In this document: positions 54,401 through 64,000 of the stretch, in pieces
How the letters are laid out: each line of letters opens with the position of its first letter
Numbering within the stretch: the first letter of the stretch is position 1
The notes under the pieces: generated by a model
What the model was told of the DNA's origin: nothing
Databases searched by the model: none
Seen by the model: only the letters and a program-made list of their open reading frames with translations
Program-made: the position numbers and the translations under genes
Origin: Oxyruncus cristatus
Taxonomy: Eukaryota; Chordata; Aves; Passeriformes; Cotingidae
Assembly: GCA_013399855.1 (NCBI GenBank)
Contig: VXAY01001000.1
Location: 109,996 to 173,995 of the forward strand
Length of the DNA: 64,000 nucleotides
Direction of reading: 5' to 3'

Positions 54401-57400
54401 AAGGAGTTGAGAAAAGGAAAGATTTTAGAGAAACTAGTTGAATTCCAGTAGATAAGAAATTGTTATCAATGCAAATACAACAACATATTCTCAAGGAGCA
54501 ACCAGAGAAAGGAAGAACAACAAATAAGCAGCAAAGAAATTAGTAAAAAAAACCAAACACTTTCCAAGTAAGGATGCTATAACACCCCTCCCTCCCCTAC
54601 AATTATTCCTCCTGTTCTGGGTCTCAGACGTGGGAGGAAGAAGAGCCCGCAACAGACCCACTTACCACAATTCCCAGTGCCTTCAAAATGTTCAGTTTAC
54701 ACATTGGACATGTACAGTGCTCACTGAGCCATGGATCCACACAGACTTTGTGGAACACGTGCCTAGAAGAACAGAGAGGGCACATACATAGTTTGTAAAC
54801 AATTCTATTTTATACAACGAGAACTATTTCAACAAAATTTTGGATAATTTCTTTTCTAAATAAGCTAGCAGAACAAATTTTAGAATTGCCAATATTCTGT
54901 GCTGATTGCAATAATTAAAAAAAAAAAATCAAAAACTCCTGCTTGTTTTCACCACCCTTTACTAATGGTTCAACTAGGAAGAAACACTTTAAAGCAAGAT
55001 TTTTAAAATTATTTTTCACCCTTTTATTGTGGACATGAGTATGCACATGGGCAGAAGAATTAGGGTCATATCATTTCCATTACAATCTTGTGTAAAGTCT
55101 TGCCTCAGTTTTGATGTAGAATCTGGCCATAAATTGTGTAGGAAGAACATAGATCCACCAGCAGTCAATTTTATTCACAAGTCAGTGGAACCAACCCAAA
55201 CGCGCTTGTGTTTGACAATGAAAGGGCTTTTATAATTATCTCATCAAAGTAAAAAGAAGGCTTTTCCTGCAATCAGTATTTCTTGATATCAAGAAGGAAA
55301 ACACGTCCATCATCACATGATAGTCATTAAAAAAAAAAAAGGAATAGTATTTCAAAGATGGAAAGGCAAACAGGGCCTGTACTTGCACAGCAAGGAACTG
55401 CAACAGACAACAGTCTGACTTGCCACCTACACTGCAAACAAAATCCCAGTCACAGAAATGAATATGAATGTAACAGTGTTGGGATTGATAGAAGCCAATA
55501 TAACAAGGGAAGACTATGCAGAGACCAAAAGAACACATCTAAAAGGAAGTAAAGGAAATGCCCTCCTAGCCTTTCAGAAGGCAAAGAACTTTTCAGAACA
55601 TATTCATGGCAGAAGTGGGTATCGCTAAACTTTCTACACAACACAGCTTTAACAAATACTCATAATAACCTAGTTTGAATCACTGCCTGTAATAATTCCT
55701 ATGATCAGAGCCCAGATCTTTCATTTCCAGTGGCACTGACTGCAGAGCAAGAAGCCAGTCCGAGCAGGCACACCCGAACACGACAGCCTGGTGACCATGA
55801 CAAAGATCAGCAATTACAGGGGCTTCTTAGTCAGCAAAGAGCTGTGCTCTGGAACCAGCAGGCGAGGGGGCAGGGGCAGAACAAGGAGTTCTTGCCATCT
55901 ATTTGAGGCATGTAAGAAGTCATGAGTGCCCCCAAGGCAGCATAAAGTTGATATACCCTCTGTCCCCTCCTTTCTCAGGTTATGCTTTGCTGCTCTGTGC
56001 CTCAGGAAGCTCGTCATGGTGTCTGGAACTTCTCTGCCCTCCACCCCCTGGGATTTTAAAAGCAGAGACCAAATGAGACATGTTACCAGATAATTCTCTT
56101 TTAAGTCTCTGGAAAGAGACCCAAGAGAAAGAACCTCCTGAAACTTAACAAACATGGAGAAAGACAGTCTGTAATTATGTCCTGTCTATGGCTACTCAGA
56201 CTAATGGAGGGACTAAAGAACATGAACGTTATTAGGTTCCAGGCAGCTACAGCTGCATGTCCTATCTGTATTAAATAAAGACGCACAGATTTCAAGTGTA
56301 AAATAGTCAACAGAACATGAACAGGGAGCAAAAGAACTTTGCTTATCCATACCTCAGATAATGCAGGAATAGAAACTCACAGAGTATCTCAGCTAGTCCC
56401 TTGGCTGGCCTGTGTCCTCTAGCAAGATGGAAATCATAAAAACCAGGATATGTAGAGTGCCTTCTGTTCAAGTAATTACCCAGAAGAGACTCACTTCTAT
56501 TATTATTAAGTCTTACTGCATTCCCTTTATTACTTGCAAAACTAGAGGAAACATTGTTTAGAAACCCTGGGTGACAGAAAATGGTTTGAAATCTTCTGAA
56601 ACATATAGAGATGTTATTTTCTGTGTTTGGCAAATTATGACTTTTATTTGCTTATGTTTTCTTTTAAGTCTCTGGAGTCTGTTTTTTAAAGTAGAACAGA
56701 CCTGAAAATCTAATATTTTGGAAAAGAGCAGACATCAAGACTCCACAGAAGTATGAAAACAGCTTTATTATATCGTTATCGGCTAATCAGTGCTGTAGAA
56801 GCACTCAGATCAAGTGAAGCAGGCGACTGATAGGGATGCCATCATGCATCCACTAAATATCATGAGTTATTTTAAAAAGTCATTAGCAGTTTGATATATA
56901 TATATACACAGCTCAATTGTTTTTGTGACCTCCTAATTCTTTGCTTTTAGTCCCTAAATCTTCAAGGATGTTTATTAATGTGTTTCAAAGAAGCGCAGTT
57001 CTCCAGAGGTTATTGATTTAGATGAACATGGCTCTGCCTACTACTTACACAGTTTCTCTAGTCTTTTAAGAGTTTGCTGATAGCATCACTGTGGCTCAGG
57101 CTCTGTCTGGATTTCTCTGTTTGCAAGAGTTAAAAAGCAGTTCTACAGCAATGAAGACAGTAAACAAGAATTATCTTAAAAACTCAGCCAGACAAAGTAA
57201 GCCCTTGCAATTTCTGTTATCATAAACCTCTGCCCTCCTATTTCTGGCATTTGTTTTCCGAGACCATAAATCTGAGGAGTTCCTAGCGAGTTGCTCTTGG
57301 TCACGGCAGCTGATGATGTTCCCTCAGGAGCTGCACACTGGGGAGTGAAGTGTGACACAGCTTCAGCTGCTTCTCCAGCCCCAGGGCTGAAGGGAGCTCA

Positions 57401-60400
57401 GCCAGCAGCCAGGCTGGGAGCACTGACGGAGTCTCCCATGCGGGCAGGACTCCAGACAGGTGACCTGCAGGTATTTTTCCACTCTGTCAGCACACCCAAC
57501 CCAGTTGCCCTCCAGCTTGTAATGAACACTGTAACGCCGACTCTTGTACAACAGGGCTCCTTTGCAGAATTTCCCAGGGAAAAAGTGAGCTGGGAAAGCT
57601 CTTTTGGTGGTCTAATGACTCCAAATTCACACCTCACGTCAGGACAAGGTGTTGAATGACTGCTGTTTCCCAAGAGCTCACTACAATTCCCTGCTCTTGA
57701 TGCAGCATCCCACCAAAGGGACCTTTGCTGCTGCAAAGTGGCATCTTTGGCTACCGCTCCCCTCATCCTGAGGGTCCAAACCCCACAGCAGGCAGCACAC
57801 AGCTCCAGGACAGGAACACAGCTGAGGAGGGATGTCTGGCCTGCAGCAGAGGGAAAGAAGGTGCCAGGTCTCCCCCCAGGGCAGGCAATGCCAGGGTAGA
57901 GCTGCCTCCATGCTTCCCACAAACACAGAGTATTGCTGGGGGAAGAGAGAGACTGTCCTAGCAAGCAGGTAGCAGAGAAAAGTGGGGGTTGTGCAGAGGC
58001 ATTGCAGAAAGCAGAAAGGATGCCATCAAGATACTCTGTTAATTTGGTCTCAAAAAGAAAAAGGCAGCTATTTGCAGCAGCACAGAATGAAACACATGAA
58101 AATCTGAAAATCTGGCTTAGTCACTTTTGTCACTTTCCTCCTTCTTGCCAAGTACAGGAATTAAAAATTTGGCTCAAAACCCATTTATTTAAACATATTC
58201 ACTACTCCTTTAATTGCTCTCCTACCTTGTCAATGCCTTTCTTCCCAGGCCATCTTTCTGCCCTTTCCAGTGTCACTCTCTGCTCTTCTCTAACCTGTCA
58301 CTTTGCTCTCCCCTTCCCTTATCTCTCACTAGTCCTTCACACTACCCCCTCCTGATCACTTTTCACCTAGTGCCTGCTCAGCCCCCATGTGATGGGAGAA
58401 TAAAATTATCTGAATAAAGAAAAGCTGCCCATGAGGTTTGTATTTTGCTATGTCTGACATTTGCTTCCCCTACTTATTTTTAACTTACATAACGACATTC
58501 ACAAAAGACACATTCCTCAAGCTTGTAAGCCTAAAACAGATGGCTGCCTTGTCCCTCTGTGCACTAAAGCTATAGGAATGTCCACAGGCTGCTGGTACTG
58601 AACATATCACTCTCTCTCAAGCACAAAATGAACAACTGCAAACAATGCAGTTGAATTTCTACAATTTTCACTGTAGTTTATTTTTAAATCGGTCACAATT
58701 TCCCACATCCCAAATATGGTGTTTCACTACAGAATTTTCGGTGCAACTTGCTCAGCTGCCGGCAGATTTTGCCTGCTGTGTGTCTGCCCAGACCAGACTC
58801 CTCTACTGAGGCACAGAGTGACAGACCACACTTAACTGCAGAGAACAATTGTGGTACCAAAGGGAAAGGCTACTTTTAAATTGATGAAAGCAGGAAGGAT
58901 GTCACATGTCGGTGATTCCTACTGTCTAATGATTATAGCTTCCTTAACAGGCCCAGTGAGAAAAACGTCCAGCCTTTCATTTCTTCCCCTTGGTCGAGTC
59001 ATTTTTCTCCATGGTTTTCTTGCAATTTATTTTCTCATCTGGCTTAAGAGACTCTCTCTTGTAGTTTTGCTTCATTGTCTGTCTGCTGGTTCGTTTTTTT
59101 TCTTAACCACCACTGCATGTTGCAATAAATTGGAGGGCGAAGTATGAGGAAGTAGAAAGGGATTAAACCTCCAAAACAAGATTTTGGGAGAAGCGTCTCA
59201 GGTGCTGAAGGCTGAAAAAAAATCTTACTTGCAATCTGAAATTTATGGGGCTCATCTCTGCATGCACTAGTTGGCTTTTCATACACAAATACAAAAATGG
59301 TTTGTGGAAAGCGTCCATCTCACTCTTTGTGCCCAGCCTAGACGGTTTTGCATTCAACTTAAAGCTGAGCTGCAGCACATGAAAAGTGAGATTTAAAAAA
59401 GGAGTAGAAAGTGAACATAAAAGTTGTCATATAGCCTTCGGCAGGAACGTAACCTGAGCCTTCACTGACCTCACATTCTCGTGAAAAACAGAACAGAAAA
59501 GGATCTACACAAGAGCCTTGAACTCTCCTTTACATGGGAGACTGCACTGGGGCAGGCTGTGCTGAGGTGGCAGCCAGGTGCACCTTCATCCAGCTCCCTG
59601 AAGCAGCTGTAGCTATCCCTGAGAGCAGGGAGCTTCCTGCCTGCAGCACTGCAGCTCCTGAAGGTGTCTGAAGGAAAAGGACTTTTTTTCTACTTTTTTT
59701 TTAAATTGGAAAAAAAAAAAAAAATCAATGATCACCTTATTTAAATGGTCTGTATCTTATCTGTGGATACCAGCAACACACCCCTTGGACAAGGGCAGTT
59801 GTTTAACTAAGGAAGTTGGCTTTTAATCCCAACTCTGCCTTGTGCTCAGTGGGAGAAGATGATTTTTCTACCAGGGAAGACTCATTCTCTCTTCAGTGGA
59901 AAGGAACTACCCCCGCTCTCTGTTCAGCACCAAGAGAAAGGCACAGAGTGGGACTTGTGAACTTTCATTCCAAATCACTGAACCTCACAGCACCACCCTG
60001 CACTACAAAAATGAAGCTTTCTTAAGAGGTAGTTTACCAAACAATCATCTTAGTGGTCCAAAGTGGTCCAAAACTGGTGAGCAGTTTCCAGAAGTTCCTC
60101 CTCTGATTTCTAAACAACCTTCTGCATAACATCAAAGACTGGGGCTTAATTCATATACACAAGTTTCACCGGAGATTACAATAAATGATGTAACTCTCTG
60201 TAATTACTTAACACTTGGGAGTACATTTGTTAGGGCAAGAGGACATCATCTATGAATAAAAATGACTGAACTGTAAAAACAAAATGCCCACCCATCCACA
60301 TGACCAAAAGCTCCCTAATCTTTACATTTTAAGACCAAGCTCTTCTATTCCCAAATATTTTCATGAGAGTTTCTAAACTTTTCTAATCATTTGTGGCGCA

Positions 60401-63400
60401 TATTAACAAAACAACACTGAAAATCTAATCCAGGTCATTGTTTCCCACCGTCCAAGAGGTAAAGAACACAGAGAAAAGTAAATCAAAAACTGAATTAGAC
60501 TTCTGGTTTCAGAAGTAGAACACACACATATTTTGATCAGTAAGATATAGAATAGTACTGTTTTCCTTTCATGATGATAGAAATACCCGAAGCATTGGAA
60601 GGCAAATATTCCAGCTATTCAGAACAGCCTGCAGGAGGATTTAGAACACCAGTAATGAGCTCTTACGTGCTGCTGCCTGACTGAAGATCGACTCCAACAC
60701 ATGACTTTGTTGCTTCTAGACTCTCATGCAGAACCATTTACATACCAAGCACAAGCCAAATGACTGGATCTTGCTGCACATATACAACATAACTTACACG
60801 TGGTTTTCATGTCTGGAGATAGGGAGAAAGCTTTGCATTTCAATATATAATGGAAAGATGTCCTTGGTAATGCTTAAGGCTACCAAAATGTACTGACTCA
60901 TCAAAATCAACCACCAGGTAGAAAAGTATTTAAAAGCATCTCTCAAAGAGCAAATATCCCAAAACAACTCAAGAATGGAAGTGGAACGGAAACAAACTGA
61001 AAACGTGTAAAAACCTGTCAAGAGAATGTCATAAAAGGAGGAGGAAGTTGTTATATTTTAAGAACTAATGCAGAATAATCAACAAGTACAAATCCTCAGG
61101 CACAAGCCAAGATCACACTGCACTGGAGAGACCAAAGACAGATGACAGCACGGTGGTTGAATGATGACAGAGGAGGTATGAAGGTTGCAAAGGCTGCATT
61201 CCCATTCCCTACAGGTTGAGAAACCAGCAGCCAATGTTATCCATCCACTGTGCAAAATGCTGCAGCTGTACCTGGGTCATTACACCGAAGTTCTTTGAGT
61301 CTGCCCACCACTTGGTCCTTAAGCCTGCACCCCCACCTCGCTGCAATCTCAACACCTCCATTGCCAATATGCCCAAATTTCCCATCTTCAATATCATTCT
61401 GCTTAATGTCCACAGTCATAACAGTGCCAGCACCCACCTTCACACCTTCTGGCACCACAGTCTAAAATAAAGTGTTATTAGGAGTGGAAACATCCAACAA
61501 ATGCGTTTATAAATTGCAATGCACCCAGGACATGAAACGAAGCAAAGGAGCACCAAGAGAGAACAGTTTCCAAACAAAGCAACTTTTACTATCTTACTTG
61601 CATGGCAAAATGCGAACAACATCGTTCTGCTTGTAACTCTCAATGCAGACAGCACAATGATCAAAGTCTGGGTCTGTTTCCTAAAATGAATAGAACGAAA
61701 ATTCAAGTCAAGAGTTGAGCCTGTGACAAATGTCAAAGTAGTTGTGACTGGTAAATGAACTGCATTGTGCCAAGTGGCTGTTACTAAGATACAAAACCAA
61801 TGACTGGGTTGTTATATTCCAACATGACTTGTGCAAGAAAAGCATCTCATATATACAAAACTCTCCCCTCATTCGGAGCTGGTAAATGATCATTTGAAAC
61901 ATTAGCTAAGGCCTAAGATGATTCTAATGTTCAGTGAAATCAGTATAAAATATAGTGGTGATTTTCTTACATTTCCCTTTTTACTTTCAACTTGGAGCTA
62001 AACTTCTATTTTATTAAGGAGTTTTGTTTGTTTGTTTGTTTTGGTAGAATAAAAATCCTGTGATACATTTTTACAGCCAGAACTAGCACATTTTACTTAT
62101 TGCAGAGTAGTCCCACATTTGTGTCTGCTGCTTACTTGCAGAATTATCATAATTCTTACCCAGACATGAATATGAGCATCACTGACTGACTGGCTCCTCT
62201 CCTCTCTTTTCCAGAACTGAAAACTTTTTAAAAACTATATTTTTAAAAATGAGAATTTAAAATTTCCACTGAAAAAGGGGAGACTTCATCTGGATGTAGA
62301 TATGGCATCAGCAGTACATATTTTTAACGTTTGGGCCCGTGACACAAAACAGGCTGTGCCTTCTCGTAGTTCCAACTTCATTATACTTTTCAATGCCAAC
62401 AAGCTGCGAGCAAGACACCAAGCCAGGGACCACAGCAAGACCAAGGCACTGCTGGTCAGCACCAGTCAGGGCTGCACACAGAAAATCCCTGTGGCTGCTT
62501 TGAGGAAGGACAGGTTTTTCCTACTCTGTTCACCTGCACGTGCTGTCTGCACTGCAACCTACATATCACTTGCCACTTTGGAATTTATGTCGAGACATCA
62601 GCATCTTTTAACCCAGAAAAGTTCTCCCTGTCCACATGTTTTTCCATACCCACAGAAAAGATTTAGTGCAACGGGCTGTCTTGAAATAAAACTATACAGA
62701 GAGGGAGGAAGAACAGAAAGACACTTTTTCTGCCTTCCCTCTGGAAGCAAAATTTTCCAATCAATTCCTAATCTTCCACTGCTGAGAGTGTTGATAAGAA
62801 AGACAAAAAGGAATCACAATAAAAAGGTCCAAGGAAATAATCTTTTAAAAATCAAATCATAGCCAGAATTCCCTTGTTTTTTGAAAATTAAAGATCAAAA
62901 ATTAAGTAAGATTAAGAGATTATTTTTTCTTTTCAGAACCAAAGACAAAGCAGTACTGCTCACAAAAATGGAAAAAGTTTAGGACTTAACACATACATTT
63001 CAGTTTGTACACTGGCAAGAAATGTTCTTGGAGTAACATTTATTATCTCTCGTGGAATACCTGTTTATGCTCCCCTCAGCTTACTGGATATTTGCATTTT
63101 ACGTAAGAGATTCTCTTCTATTATCTGTCTTCTAAATTTATTTTCACTTCATACAACTTACATATGGAATGACTCCAAGCCTACAGAATTCCACACAAAC
63201 AATGCTAACCCTATGTACTCATGCCAGCACACCCCACCCCCTCCAGCCAGCACACAAAACCACCCTCAGTCACAGCTGCCAGATGGAGTGCAAGTAGTAT
63301 TTAAGCACGAAAAACTTATTTCACATGCACAGACTTACAGCATACATCGAACACATCCAAAGTTATACAAAATACTGTGCCACAGGGCAAAGTCAGCCTC

Positions 63401-63587
63401 CAGTGAGGAAGGCAAGGTCATAACTCAGAAACAGAAAGAAAAAACTGAGATTGTTTCCCCAGCAAGAATTAAACATGACGCTCAATTTTATCGTGTTGAA
63501 ATCTTATTATTATACCTTATCACCTTTCTTTACTGTCCTGGTTGTCAATTTACCAATGGCTTTCTTGGCAGCATCTCCAAGACGACG
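48395..63587 (-). CDS. RNF130: RNF130 (Goliath RING-H2 E3 ubiquitin ligase), 3' part only
   Basis: Endosomal membrane E3 ligase with an N-terminal protease-associated domain (beyond the right edge) and a cytosolic RING-H2 finger. Exons in transcript order are 63516-63587, 61598-61680, 54666-54762, 53424-53628, 51307-51400 and 48395-48410. They encode [20 protein letters not shown], then the RING-H2 finger, then [20 protein letters not shown] and a variable Ser/Leu-rich stretch with [20 protein letters not shown], then [20 protein letters not shown] with a hydrophobic segment, ending NANEAEWY. About 189 residues are covered, against 419 for the whole human protein. All junctions are GT-AG and in phase. 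Intron lengths range from about 1.0 to 6.8 kb. It is transcribed towards TBC1D9B, in tandem orientation. Confidence 0.93.
51307..51400 (-). CDS. RNF130: RNF130 exon with hydrophobic C-terminal segment
   Basis: Encodes [20 protein letters not shown], then [12 protein letters not shown]. The segment from WFII to MII is about 20 residues of mostly hydrophobic sequence and could be a second membrane segment. The donor GTAAGT follows AATGA; without splicing, the next codon (TAA) would stop the protein at NANE. Confidence 0.9.
53424..53628 (-). CDS. RNF130: RNF130 exon after the RING finger
   Basis: 68 codons plus one base. Begins [20 protein letters not shown] after a C-rich acceptor and ends SGEINIAVT. 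Human has a Thr-Gln-Ala-Val-Asn block where this sequence has GQPAGRR, encoded by unusually GC-rich DNA (about 53540-53580) in an otherwise AT-rich intron landscape. It is the branch point for the two candidate C-terminal tails. Confidence 0.93.
53821..53878 (+). repeat. 29-bp perfect tandem duplication
   Basis: The unit begins AAGGATTAAGATTCAAGGAA and repeats once without mismatch. It lies in the RNF130 intron about 190 bases from the exon 53424-53628. Confidence 0.95.
54666..61680 (-). CDS. RNF130: RNF130 RING-H2 finger, split over two exons
   Basis: Exon 61598-61680 supplies [20 protein letters not shown] and the third Cys (ILPCK). Exon 54666-54762 supplies [20 protein letters not shown] and the last Cys. 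Together they give the C-x2-C, C-x-H, x2-H, x2-C, C-x2-C order of RING-H2. All eight zinc ligands and the Trp after Pro that contacts the E2 are present. Val replaces the Ser of human HKSC. Confidence 0.93.
54763..61597 (-). other. RNF130 intron, 6.8 kb
   Basis: AT-rich intron. Contains a short (TA)n run at about 56893-56906, a GC-richer patch at about 57290-57960 with chance open frames, and the unexplained open segment at 61209-61470 that has its own entry. No miR-340 hairpin (an RNF130 intronic microRNA in mammals) was seen in this or the other introns shown. Confidence 0.5.
61209..61470. other. unrecognised segment open in several frames
   Basis: Within AT-rich intron, this stretch of about 260 bases is open in two frames on each strand. 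The longest minus-strand frame directly follows an acceptor-like TTTTAG and reads [20 protein letters not shown], then [20 protein letters not shown]. Composition is less AT-rich than its surroundings. I recognise no family. It may be an old transposon or retropseudogene remnant, or chance. Confidence 0.3.
61681..63515 (-). other. RNF130 intron, no further exon seen
   Basis: 1.8 kb intron. A 186-codon open frame on the plus strand (62302-62862) has no recognisable similarity and no sign of a promoter. Confidence 0.5.
62021..62042 (+). repeat. (GTTT)n microsatellite
   Basis: Four to five GTTT units in an RNF130 intron. Confidence 0.85.
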
Positions 63588-64000
63588 CTAATAAAGTGAC
63601 AAAGAAGAGAACACAAATTAACCCTGTTAAACAAGCTTCATTAGTGTCCTTTATAATGACTTATTTGGGCTCAGTAATACCATTGCAACACACGCTGTGG
63701 CAGCAGGCCAGCACGGAAGACAAAATGCACACACAGCAAAGCACAGAGATTTGTTCAAGAAGGAAAAAAACCTCAACAGTTGAATCCCCAAGGGCACTCC
63801 ACAAGCACGGGCACAAACCTCATGGGCTGTACAGAAGTCCATAGAAGAGACCCAACATTTCTGTGTAAAACTAATCAAATCCGAGTTGCAGGATAAAAGC
63901 TGAAGGAACGTGCCCTCCTCCTGATTTCTGTTATATTCTGCTCATATTGGGTTTTTATTCAGTGTGCTGTAATATACTGCTTGTTCTCTTAAGCTTGAAT
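63588..64000 (-). other. RNF130 intron to window edge
   Basis: Intronic sequence upstream of the exon 63516-63587. The next upstream RNF130 exon, expected to encode the transmembrane segment, is not in the window. Confidence 0.6.

Noticed and set aside
57398..57964. 188-codon minus-strand open frame in the RNF130 intron
   Set aside because: GC-richer patch with overlapping open frames on both strands; the protein resembles nothing known and contains no domain motif.
62302..62862. 186-codon plus-strand open frame in an RNF130 intron
   Set aside because: No recognisable domain or similarity, no splice or promoter context, and other frames of like length occur by chance in the window. It is antisense to RNF130.
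54000..64000. Search for the miR-340 hairpin known inside mammalian RNF130
   Set aside because: No match to the mature sequence was seen by eye on either strand; it may lie in introns beyond the window.

Overview
The window is vertebrate genomic DNA, almost certainly from a bird. It holds four intron-bearing protein genes whose translated exons closely match vertebrate SQSTM1, MRNIP, TBC1D9B and RNF130, in the same order and orientation as I remember for human 5q35.3. The repeats are chicken-repeat-1 (CR1) LINE copies, which are typical of birds; no Alu, B1 or L1 sequence was seen. Introns are compact and promoters are GC-rich. Two runs of N (10930-10935 and 32723-33325) are assembly gaps, and the larger one probably swallows TBC1D9B exon 1.

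Layout. 1-2465 is upstream flank with a candidate antioxidant response element. 2466-7002 is SQSTM1 (+), complete, 8 coding exons, 450 residues. 7564-10854 is MRNIP (-), complete, 7 coding exons, 362 residues, tail-to-tail with SQSTM1. 11140-11510 is a long polypurine tract between the MRNIP promoter and the TBC1D9B 3' end. 11632-30776 is TBC1D9B (-), 21 coding exons found, 3629 coding bases, lacking only the first coding exon. 33326-35200 is a GC-rich gap edge followed by a CR1 copy. 35200-63587 is the 3' part of RNF130 (-), with six exons of the reference-type transcript plus one candidate alternative terminal exon; its N-terminal half lies beyond the right edge. The RNF130 introns and 3' region contain two more CR1 pieces and several small tandem repeats.

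Biology. SQSTM1/p62 is the selective-autophagy receptor and KEAP1-NRF2 regulator, MRNIP binds the MRE11-RAD50-NBS1 DNA repair complex, TBC1D9B is a Rab GAP with GRAM domains and an EF hand, and RNF130 (Goliath) is a membrane RING-H2 ubiquitin ligase. They are ordinary neighbours in a conserved synteny block, not an operon or a dedicated system.

I found no previously undescribed system. The most interesting observations are: a TBC1D9B exon whose donor reads CT instead of GT; two mutually exclusive, equally long RNF130 C-terminal tails, one with a hydrophobic segment and one without; a 33-base symmetric TBC1D9B microexon; an NRF2-type site upstream of SQSTM1; and an unexplained multi-frame open segment inside an RNF130 intron. 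Exon boundaries were placed by eye from splice consensus, phase and remembered vertebrate protein sequence; no alignment was run.
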